Part shown: piece by piece, positions 7,061-12,264 of the stretch
Layout of the letters: each line of letters opens with the position of its first letter
Numbering within the stretch: position 1 is the stretch's first letter
Assembly: GCF_938041965.1 (NCBI RefSeq)
Contig: NZ_CALISE010000016.1
Location: forward strand, 1 to 12,264
From: an uncultured Mogibacterium sp.
GTDB taxonomy: Bacteria; Bacillota; Clostridia; Peptostreptococcales; Anaerovoracaceae
Reading direction: 5' to 3'
Length of the DNA: 12,264 nucleotides
The notes under the pieces: generated by a model
Seen by the model: only the letters and a program-made list of their open reading frames with translations
The model's database searches: none
Told to the model about the DNA's origin: nothing
Made by a program: the position numbers and the translations under genes

Positions 7061-7811
7061 AGAAATCAATAATAAAAGGGGAAGTTATATCGTTGAGGCA
7101 ACATTGATTCTGCCGATTTTCATGATTGCGATTATGGTTATGAGCTCTATTATATCTGCTTATAGCTGTATTGAAGATGCGAACTATATATCAGCTAATT
7201 ATTTAAGAAGATCGGCAGCGGTTGCTTCAAAAGTTAATATTCATAAATTAGTTCCTAATCAAATTCATAATGAGCTAAACTCAAACCATTCTCAAATCGA
7301 TGGGTTTGTAGTAAATTCGACATCGTATAGGAAGAATGCTTTCGGAATAGATGAAGTCATATCTATAGATGCAGATTTGAGATTAAATACTAAAAATCCA
7401 ATTGGGTTTAAGACAGAAGCAAAGTACAGACTTAAGACAATAACTCGTGCATATGTTGGGCGTGTGAGAGATGATACCCATATGACTGTTGATGATCTTA
7501 CAGGGGAGGGTGATAGACCTGTCTTCATTTTTCCTAAACGTGGAGAGAAGTATCATAATCAAGGATGCACATATATGCACTCAAGGGTAACGTCAACTAC
7601 GTTAACCTCAAGTATTAGAAAGGAATATGATCCATGTCCAGTGTGTAAGAGTAAAAGGGCGAAGGTTGGGGCTCGTGTATATTACTATCCTGTTCAAGGT
7701 GAATGCTATCATATGGCAGGTTGCAGGGTTATGGAGAGGAATTACGTGGAGGTAACAAAGAAAATTGCAGAGAGGCGCGGATATACACCGTGTTCAAAAT
7801 GTGGAGGTTAG
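7023..7811 (+). CDS. TadE-like protein with tandem HxxxC...CxxC metal-binding tail
   Basis: This 262-residue protein starts with a pseudopilin-type N-terminus: NKRG (17-20), then SYIVEATLILPIFMIAIMVM with Glu at +5 and a membrane helix to about residue 48. A predicted external domain (about 60-160) precedes two copies of a short module with identical spacing. The first has H178, C182, C205 and C208; the second has H230, C234, C257 and C260. Each copy opens with a 'KYH/CYH' turn and ends in PCxxC. Such modules resemble the small Cys/His domains at the ends of some secreted Gram-positive proteins (Ada metal-binding-like) and probably bind zinc. ATG 7023 overlaps the previous gene by 38 bases; ATG 7035 or 7044 are alternatives, and none has a strong ribosome site. 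Confidence 0.78.
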   Translation: MVNHMKLMIRTSKEINNKRGSYIVEATLILPIFMIAIMVMSSIISAYSCIEDANYISANYLRRSAAVASKVNIHKLVPNQIHNELNSNHSQIDGFVVNSTSYRKNAFGIDEVISIDADLRLNTKNPIGFKTEAKYRLKTITRAYVGRVRDDTHMTVDDLTGEGDRPVFIFPKRGEKYHNQGCTYMHSRVTSTTLTSSIRKEYDPCPVCKSKRAKVGARVYYYPVQGECYHMAGCRVMERNYVEVTKKIAERRGYTPCSKCGG

Positions 7812-7815
7812 TTAA

Positions 7816-8343
7816 GTGGAGAAGGATATTAGGCAAAGTATTACTGACTATAAGATGCCGAGATATATATGCGAGATTTTATGCAATCATTATGCAAAAG
7901 CATTTCTGGATATGACAATTATATGCGAGAATGATACTTATATATTTTCATATGATAAAAAGAATAAGCGGCGCCTAGTATATCGTGAACTTACAGAGAT
8001 CGATAAGCTGCAACTAGTGCAAACTCTCATTATGATTAATGATAATAATTGTCAGATGCTTATTGGAGCAGAGAGATATCTGATAGAACCTGAACTTATT
8101 TATTCAGTTAGAAATAGGACAGACTATAATAGTATAGGTATACTGTTTTATCCAGATACGACAATGACACCATTTAATATTAAGCTCATGAGGTTTATGG
8201 ATAAAATTGGAACCAAAAACAAGAAGAAAGCTATTAATTGTTTTGAATTAATAAAAGATGAGTTAGCAAAAAATGAAATATACAGAGCAAAGAGTATTGC
8301 AGAAAAGAATCTTAATAGATTTTTAAATGAAAAAGTAGTGTAG
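7816..8343 (+). CDS. DUF6382-like protein, last gene of the tad locus
   Basis: This is a soluble 175-residue protein with no signal peptide or membrane segment. GTG 7816 follows GGAGGT (7803-7808), 4 bases after the previous stop. The arrangement recalls DUF6382, a family found in Firmicutes tad loci: MPRYICEILCNHYAKAFLDM near the start, a TYIFSYD strand, a central ERYLIEPELIYSV (about 86-98) and GILFYPDTTMTPFN (about 108-121), then a helical C-terminus. Many DUF6382 proteins carry an FHA phosphopeptide-binding domain after this part; here the protein ends without one. Function unknown, and a cytoplasmic regulator or adaptor of the pilus ATPase is a guess. The family call is from pattern memory and moderately certain. 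Confidence 0.55.
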   Translation: MEKDIRQSITDYKMPRYICEILCNHYAKAFLDMTIICENDTYIFSYDKKNKRRLVYRELTEIDKLQLVQTLIMINDNNCQMLIGAERYLIEPELIYSVRNRTDYNSIGILFYPDTTMTPFNIKLMRFMDKIGTKNKKKAINCFELIKDELAKNEIYRAKSIAEKNLNRFLNEKVV

Positions 8344-8518
8344 ATTAAGACTGAAGAGAAGAGGGTGCCTAGCTTTATATGCAAAGTTAGTTACTGTGAT
8401 TAAATTAATAGTATATTTATTATTTTGCTATTAACTTTATATTAATTTTGAAAAATAATATAAATTTTTTCTTATATCTTGACTTAGATACAAATAATAT
8501 GGTATTTTATCAATAGTT

Positions 8519-8546
8519 AAAAGACTCTAACTCAAGAGTCTTTTTT
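8519..8546 (+). terminator. Intrinsic terminator after the tad locus
   Basis: AAAAGACTCT (8519-8528) pairs perfectly with AGAGTCTTTT (8535-8544) around a 6-base loop, and six T run from 8541 to 8546. It lies about 175 bases after the last tad stop codon and is the only clear + strand terminator for that operon. The A-run on the left could make it work weakly on the other strand as well. Confidence 0.85.
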
Positions 8547-8571
8547 AAAAATAATGAGTTAGATATACTTA

Positions 8572-8599
8572 ACTGTTTTGTGATTAGCCGCAAAACAGT
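8572..8599 (+). promoter_or_regulatory. Inverted repeat before the DUF3793 gene (operator or 5' UTR hairpin)
   Basis: ACTGTTTTG (8572-8580) and CAAAACAGT (8591-8599) are perfect inverted copies. Two more pairs (T8581-G8590, G8582-C8589) extend the RNA stem to 11 bp with a 6-base loop. No T-run follows, so it is not a terminator. A possible -10, TATACT, ends 3 bases upstream, which would place the transcription start inside the repeat. That suits a repressor operator; a leader hairpin is the alternative. Confidence 0.5.
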
Positions 8600-8643
8600 G
8601 TGCATAAGCAATTATATCGTGAATATCATCTCAGGGGTATAGG

Positions 8644-9195
8644 ATGTTAGAGGACAAAGTTATTCAGTTTTGTGCACCAACTCTGGCACGAATTAAAATA
8701 GGCAGTATGTTCGGTTATAACTACTGTTCACAGGAGAAATTCAAGGTTGAACTTGCGATAATTAACAATAAACTTAATCGTAAAGGTGTTGTTGTAGTAG
8801 TACTACATGACAATGGCAAAAGAGCTCTCCTATATGTATTTAGACCAGATATGTTATTTATGCGCTTATCAGAGTGCTGTGTAAGTAAGTTGATGCATGA
8901 TTTCGGATATGAAAGCTGCGATGTGACAAGGGCTTTACAAAGACTTATTTATAGGATTTCGATTTGTGGGAGTTTTCCTCACGAAGTGGGTATATTTTTA
9001 GGTTATCCTGTGGATGATGTCGCTGGTTTTATCAATCATTGTGGAAATAATTGTAAAGCTTGCGGGCAGTGGAAAGTTTACGGCGATGTTGAGTTCGCTA
9101 AAAATCTTTTTGCAAAATACAAGCGGTGCGAAAAAATTTATATGAAGAGGTTTAAAAAAGACGGTGATATTGCAAAGTTAACCGTTTGTGCATAG
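8644..9195 (+). CDS. DUF3793 family protein
   Basis: This is a soluble 183-residue protein of the DUF3793 family, common in anaerobic Firmicutes. The signature HEVGIFLGYPVDDVAGFI (113-130) is clear. It is followed by a cysteine cluster C133, C137 and C140 (HCGNNCKACGQW) that could bind a metal, although this is not shown. The N-terminal half contains a strand-rich stretch, GVVVVVLHDNGKRALLYVF. ATG 8644 follows AGGGG (8633-8637) at good spacing. The DUF2325 gene starts 15 bases after the stop, so the two form an operon, probably controlled by the inverted repeat upstream. Molecular function is unknown; a link to metal or redox metabolism is only suggested by the cysteines. Confidence 0.88.
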   Translation: MLEDKVIQFCAPTLARIKIGSMFGYNYCSQEKFKVELAIINNKLNRKGVVVVVLHDNGKRALLYVFRPDMLFMRLSECCVSKLMHDFGYESCDVTRALQRLIYRISICGSFPHEVGIFLGYPVDDVAGFINHCGNNCKACGQWKVYGDVEFAKNLFAKYKRCEKIYMKRFKKDGDIAKLTVCA

Positions 9196-9210
9196 CTGGG
9201 AGGATAGATT

Positions 9211-9489
9211 ATGAGTATTGTCATAGTAGGCGGAAATGAGTGTATGGAATGTCAATATAAGGAGATTTGCAAAAAGCATGGATGCAAAGCCAAGGTATTC
9301 ACTAAGGAACGTGGCAATGTAGGGAAGAAGATGGGCTGTCCAGATTTGCTAGTGATGTTTACAAATACCGTTTCGCATAAGATGATGAACACCGCTGTCG
9401 CAGAGGCAAAGCGTAAAAATGTTGAGGTTGCATGGGTTCATTCAAGCAGTGCATCTGCTCTTAAGACTTTGTTAGCTCAGTATGTTTAA
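9211..9489 (+). CDS. DUF2325 family protein, cysteine-rich
   Basis: This is a small soluble protein of 92 residues. It opens with SIVIVGGNE, the nucleotide-fold-like strand and glycine turn typical of DUF2325, and later has PDLLVMFTNTVSHKMMNTAV (44-63) with the conserved SH pair (S55, H56) and a VAWVHSSSASAL segment. The N-terminal third carries C11, C14, C20 and C25, an arrangement that could hold a metal. ATG 9211 follows GGGAGG (9198-9203) at 7 bases. It follows the DUF3793 gene by 15 bases and is cotranscribed with it. Function unknown. No convincing terminator follows: the hairpin at 9497-9511 has a 6-bp stem and no T-run. Confidence 0.86.
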   Translation: MSIVIVGGNECMECQYKEICKKHGCKAKVFTKERGNVGKKMGCPDLLVMFTNTVSHKMMNTAVAEAKRKNVEVAWVHSSSASALKTLLAQYV

Positions 9490-9638
9490 TTTAGGAAAAT
9501 TGCAACAATTTAATACAAACAAAATGAGGAGCTATAATTAAGAATGGATCCTTATTTTAGATTGTAGAATATAGAAGGATATAGGATTATAATGCTTATT
9601 GTGTAAAGTATTTCAAGCGTTTGAAGGCCTGCGGAATA

Positions 9639-9667
9639 TTGACTTTGTTCATTGCTCATGTTAAACT
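9639..9667 (+). promoter_or_regulatory. Sigma-A-type promoter of secG
   Basis: TTGACT (9639-9644) and TAAACT (9662-9667) stand 17 bases apart, with TG at 9659-9660 giving an extended -10. Transcription would start near 9674, leaving a leader of about 40 bases to the secG start at 9715. The rest of the 225-base gap after the DUF2325 gene holds no gene; two isolated TATAAT hexamers (9533, 9588) lack a good -35 element. Confidence 0.72.
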
Positions 9668-9714
9668 GTTATGGTTCTTTAGGAACTATAAATGTAACTT
9701 ATGTGGAGGAGATT

Positions 9715-9948
9715 ATGCACACCGCATTAATGGTAGTTTTACTCATCACTAGTGTGATTCTGATTCTTAGCATCTTGCTTCAATCAAGCAAGAGTGATGG
9801 ACTTTCCGGCTCAATTGCTGGAGGTGCAGAACAGCTTTTTGGAAAGAAGAAGAGCAATGGTTATGATGCAATACTCGCTAGAATTACGACAGTTGTATCA
9901 GCTATTTATATCATTGTAGCATTAGTCATCGTAGCAATTTTCAACTAG
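9715..9948 (+). CDS. secG: Preprotein translocase subunit SecG
   Basis: This is the small auxiliary subunit of the SecYEG channel in the cytoplasmic membrane and aids SecA-driven protein export. It has 77 residues, the normal size, with two membrane helices (about 3-22 and 56-76). They are joined by the conserved loop ILLQSSKSDGLSGSIAGGAE followed by QLFGKKK. ATG 9715 has GGAGGA (9705-9710) just before it. An in-frame ATG at 9652 would add 21 residues but lies upstream of the predicted transcription start, so it is rejected. In many Firmicutes secG is followed by rnr and smpB; here a terminator and hppA follow instead. Confidence 0.95.
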   Translation: MHTALMVVLLITSVILILSILLQSSKSDGLSGSIAGGAEQLFGKKKSNGYDAILARITTVVSAIYIIVALVIVAIFN

Positions 9949-9990
9949 TATTTATAAAAAAATACAGTAAATTAACAGATTGTTTATGTT

Positions 9991-10030
9991 GATATACAGA
10001 GGTTTGGGATTAGGCCTCTGTATATCTTTA
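9991..10030 (+). terminator. Probable intrinsic terminator after secG
   Basis: GATATACAGAGG (9991-10002) pairs perfectly over 12 bp with CCTCTGTATATC (10015-10026), with a 12-base loop. Only three T follow before AATATATTTTTA, so the tail is weaker than usual. It ends secG transcription and lies about 65 bases before hppA. A role as an attenuator in an hppA leader is possible but less likely. Confidence 0.75.
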
Positions 10031-10092
10031 ATATATTTTTATTTTATTATTTAGGAATTTGAGATTTTTCTCACATTTCAAGGAGGTTTATT

Positions 10093-12111
10093 ATGGCGAT
10101 TAAGTGGATGGTTCCTGCTGCGGCATTAATCGGTCTGCTTGTAGCTTTCGCACTTGCTTCGTGGGTAGGTAAGGCGCCGGAAGGTACTGACAGAATGAAG
10201 GAGATATCCGGCTACATCAGAGAAGGTGCATTTGCATTTCTTAAGAGAGAATATAAGACGATGGTAATAGTAATCGTTGCACTGTTCATTCTCATTGGAT
10301 TTGCAATTAATTGGACATCTGCAGTTCTCTATGTTTGCGGTGCTCTGCTTTCTGTACTTGCAGGATTCTTTGGTATGAATGTTGCTACAAAAGGTAATGT
10401 AAGAACTGCCAATGCTGCTATGGAATCTGGCATGCCACGAGCTCTCAAAATTGCATTTAGAAGTGGTGCGGTAATGGGGCTTTGTGTTGCAGGATTAGGA
10501 CTTTTAGGACTAGGTGTTGTTGTAGTTGTTCTTGATTTAGCAACTATAATGCAGTGCATTACTAGCTTTGGTCTAGGAGCTTCATCAATGGCGCTGTTCG
10601 GGCGTGTAGGTGGAGGCATTTACACTAAAGCAGCCGATGTTGGTGCAGACCTTGTAGGTAAGGTTGAAGCAGGTATTCCCGAGGACGACCCAAGAAATCC
10701 TGCTGTTATTGCGGATAATGTTGGAGATAATGTAGGCGACGTTGCTGGAATGGGCTCAGACCTATTTGAATCATACGTTGGATCTATTATCTCTGCTGTA
10801 ACGCTAGCTGCCGTTGCTGTTGATGCTTCTGGTGTTACTGGAACTTTTACAGAGGCAACTGCTGCACTATTCCCGTTACTTATTTCTGCTGTTGGGATCA
10901 TCGCTTCAGTAATAGGTGTAATGTGCGTAAGAGGAAGCGCAAATGTTAACCCTGCTAAATCATTAAATGTTGGAACTTATGTGAGCAGTGCAATTGTAAT
11001 CATCGGCTCACTTCTATTAAGTAACAAGCTTTTAGGATCACTTACTTACGCATATGCGATTATAGCAGGGCTTCTAGTTGGTGTTATTATAGGAGCTATC
11101 ACAGAGGTTTATACTTCAGATTCATATAGATTTGTTAAGAAGATTGCTGAACAGTCACAGACTGGCTCGGCTACTACAATCATTAGTGGGTTTGGTGTTG
11201 GAATGAGCTCTACTTTCTGGCCAATTATCTTTATCTGTGTAGGAATTATAGTTGCGTACAACTTTGCAGGACTATATGGCATAGCCCTAGCGGCTGTAGG
11301 CATGTTATCTACAACAGGTATGACAGTTGCTGTAGATGCTTATGGTCCAGTTTCTGACAATGCTGGTGGTATTGCCGAAATGTCAGAGCTACCTGAGAGC
11401 GTAAGAGAGATTACGGATACTCTCGATTCTGTTGGTAATACAACAGCTGCTATTGGTAAAGGATTCGCCATTGGATCAGCTGCTCTTACAGCACTTGCAT
11501 TATTTGCATCATTTGCTGTTTCGGCAAAATTAAACCAGATTAGCTTACTTGATCCACTGGTAATTGTCGGGCTGTTCATCGGAGCTATGCTTCCATTCTT
11601 GTTCTCAGCTATGACCATGAATTCGGTTGGAAAAGCTGCTAATGAGATGATTGAAGAGGTAAGACGTCAGTTCCGTGAGAATAAGGGCATTATGGAAGGT
11701 AATGCAAAGCCAGACTATGCTAGATGTGTTCACATCTCAACAGGTGCTGCTCTTCATGAGATGATTGCCCCAGGTCTACTAGCTATCGTTGCACCTTTGT
11801 TGATTGGCTTGTTACTTGGTACCGAAGCTCTCGGTGGAATGCTTGCTGGTTCACTTGCATCAGGAGTTCTTTTAGCAATCATGATGGCTAACGCTGGTGG
11901 TGCATGGGACAATGCAAAGAAATATGTTGAGAGTGGAGCATATGGCGGAAAGGGAAGTGAGACTCACAAGGCTACAGTTGTTGGTGATACTGTTGGTGAT
12001 CCATTCAAGGATACATCTGGTCCATCAATCAATATACTTATTAAGCTTATGACTATCGTTTCTCTTGTATTCGCACCTGTGTTCGTTCATTTTGGTGGAA
12101 TCCTCTTTTAA
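10093..12111 (+). CDS. hppA: Membrane-bound ion-pumping pyrophosphatase (K+-dependent type)
   Basis: This 672-residue integral membrane enzyme hydrolyses pyrophosphate and pumps Na+ and/or H+ out of the cytoplasm. The predicted ~16 helices and the full active site are present: DX7KXE (D182, K190, E192), DDPRNPAVIADNVGDNVGD (198-216), YGPVSDNAGG (417-426) and GDTVGDPFKD (631-640). GNTTAAIGKG (448-457) has Ala452 and Gly455 where K+-independent enzymes have Lys and Thr, so it should need K+. Glu226 in DLFESY is at the 6.53 position shared by Na+ pumps and some K+-dependent H+ pumps, so Na+ transport is likely but not certain. ATG 10093 follows AAGGAGG (10080-10086). Its base composition is less AT-rich than the tad genes. 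Single-gene unit with its own terminator; its promoter is not clear. Confidence 0.97.
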   Translation: MAIKWMVPAAALIGLLVAFALASWVGKAPEGTDRMKEISGYIREGAFAFLKREYKTMVIVIVALFILIGFAINWTSAVLYVCGALLSVLAGFFGMNVATKGNVRTANAAMESGMPRALKIAFRSGAVMGLCVAGLGLLGLGVVVVVLDLATIMQCITSFGLGASSMALFGRVGGGIYTKAADVGADLVGKVEAGIPEDDPRNPAVIADNVGDNVGDVAGMGSDLFESYVGSIISAVTLAAVAVDASGVTGTFTEATAALFPLLISAVGIIASVIGVMCVRGSANVNPAKSLNVGTYVSSAIVIIGSLLLSNKLLGSLTYAYAIIAGLLVGVIIGAITEVYTSDSYRFVKKIAEQSQTGSATTIISGFGVGMSSTFWPIIFICVGIIVAYNFAGLYGIALAAVGMLSTTGMTVAVDAYGPVSDNAGGIAEMSELPESVREITDTLDSVGNTTAAIGKGFAIGSAALTALALFASFAVSAKLNQISLLDPLVIVGLFIGAMLPFLFSAMTMNSVGKAANEMIEEVRRQFRENKGIMEGNAKPDYARCVHISTGAALHEMIAPGLLAIVAPLLIGLLLGTEALGGMLAGSLASGVLLAIMMANAGGAWDNAKKYVESGAYGGKGSETHKATVVGDTVGDPFKDTSGPSINILIKLMTIVSLVFAPVFVHFGGILF

Positions 12112-12138
12112 GGGACAATAAGTGTCAATATTAAATGT

Positions 12139-12168
12139 AAGGACATGTACTAATGTACATGTCCTTTT
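12139..12168 (+). terminator. Intrinsic terminator after hppA
   Basis: AAGGACATGTAC (12139-12150) pairs perfectly over 12 bp with GTACATGTCCTT (12155-12166) around a TAAT loop, and the stem runs into a short T-run (12165-12168). It lies 27 bases after the hppA stop codon. Confidence 0.88.
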
Positions 12169-12264
12169 AGAATGAAAATACTTAATATTGTACGAAATGA
12201 GGTTTTCAGTTGTGCATTAGTCAATGATGTGAGACCTAATCTGTAACAAAGAAAAAGGTCATAT

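Larger units (their letters stand above)
8344..8643 (+). other. AT-rich 300-base intergenic region between the tad locus and DUF3793 gene
   Basis: No gene is visible. From left to right it holds a hairpin of 8 bp with one G-U pair (8369-8376 with 8383-8390) without a T-run; a very AT-rich stretch (8400-8475); TTGACT (8479-8484) with TATTTT (8503-8508) at 18-base spacing, a possible promoter pointing straight into the terminator; the terminator itself (8519-8546); a possible -10 TATACT (8564-8569) without a good -35; and a long inverted repeat (8572-8599) before the ribosome site AGGGG (8633-8637). Confidence 0.6.

Noticed and set aside
7703..7915. 70-residue + strand frame across the end of the second TadE-like gene and the start of the next.
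   Set aside because: It is an alternative frame over two well-supported genes and shows no features of its own.
9497..9511. Short inverted repeat AAATTG-CAA-CAATTT after the DUF2325 gene as a terminator.
   Set aside because: The stem is only 6 AT-rich pairs and no T-run follows.
9652..9714. N-terminal extension of SecG by 21 residues.
   Set aside because: The ATG at 9652 lies within the predicted promoter and lacks a ribosome site; ATG 9715 has GGAGGA and gives a normal SecG.

Overview
This window comes from a low-GC Gram-positive, probably an anaerobic member of the Clostridia/Eubacteriales. The evidence is AT-rich DNA with strong AGGAGG-type ribosome sites, frequent GTG/TTG starts, a Firmicutes-style tad locus with DUF5702-like and DUF6382-like genes, the clostridial families DUF3793 and DUF2325, and a membrane pyrophosphatase of the K+-dependent type. 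The genus cannot be fixed from the sequence. All genes I support lie on the + strand.

Positions 1-759 are the tail of an rRNA operon: the 3' end of 23S rRNA, 5S rRNA, tRNA-Glu(UUC), tRNA-Leu(UAG) and an intrinsic terminator. A leader of about 180 bases (760-941) with a perfect hairpin follows.

Positions 942-8343 are a compact tad (tight adherence / type IVb pilus) locus. In order: a degenerate TadZ/CpaE-like protein without a P-loop, the TadA/CpaF ATPase, TadB, TadC with an unusually large external loop, a 53-residue Flp1-type pilin, a TadE-like pseudopilin, a DUF5702/TadG-like protein, a second TadE-like protein with a tandem His/Cys metal-binding tail, and a DUF6382-like protein. Many genes overlap or abut, so this is probably one operon. 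The exception is a 171-base gap before the pilin, which contains a very strong Shine-Dalgarno sequence leading straight into ATG-TAA. The ATPase and the TadB/TadC platform would assemble the pilin and the pseudopilin-like proteins outside the membrane. No prepilin peptidase and no CpaB/RcpC homologue is in the window, so processing must be supplied from elsewhere or from outside the window.

Positions 8344-8643 are a 300-base AT-rich intergenic region with an intrinsic terminator and an 11-bp inverted repeat. A two-gene unit follows (DUF3793, DUF2325; both cysteine-rich and of unknown function). Next come secG behind a good sigma-A-type promoter, a 12-bp terminator hairpin, hppA (membrane pyrophosphatase) and its 12-bp terminator at 12139-12168. 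The last 96 bases (12169-12264) show no gene or site I can support.

The main points of interest are the unusual tad locus (inactive TadZ, pilin lacking Glu+5, TadC loop, duplicated HxxxC...CxxC module) and three possible regulatory sites: the start-stop codon pair, the tad leader hairpin with an overlapping short ORF, and the inverted repeat before the DUF3793 gene.
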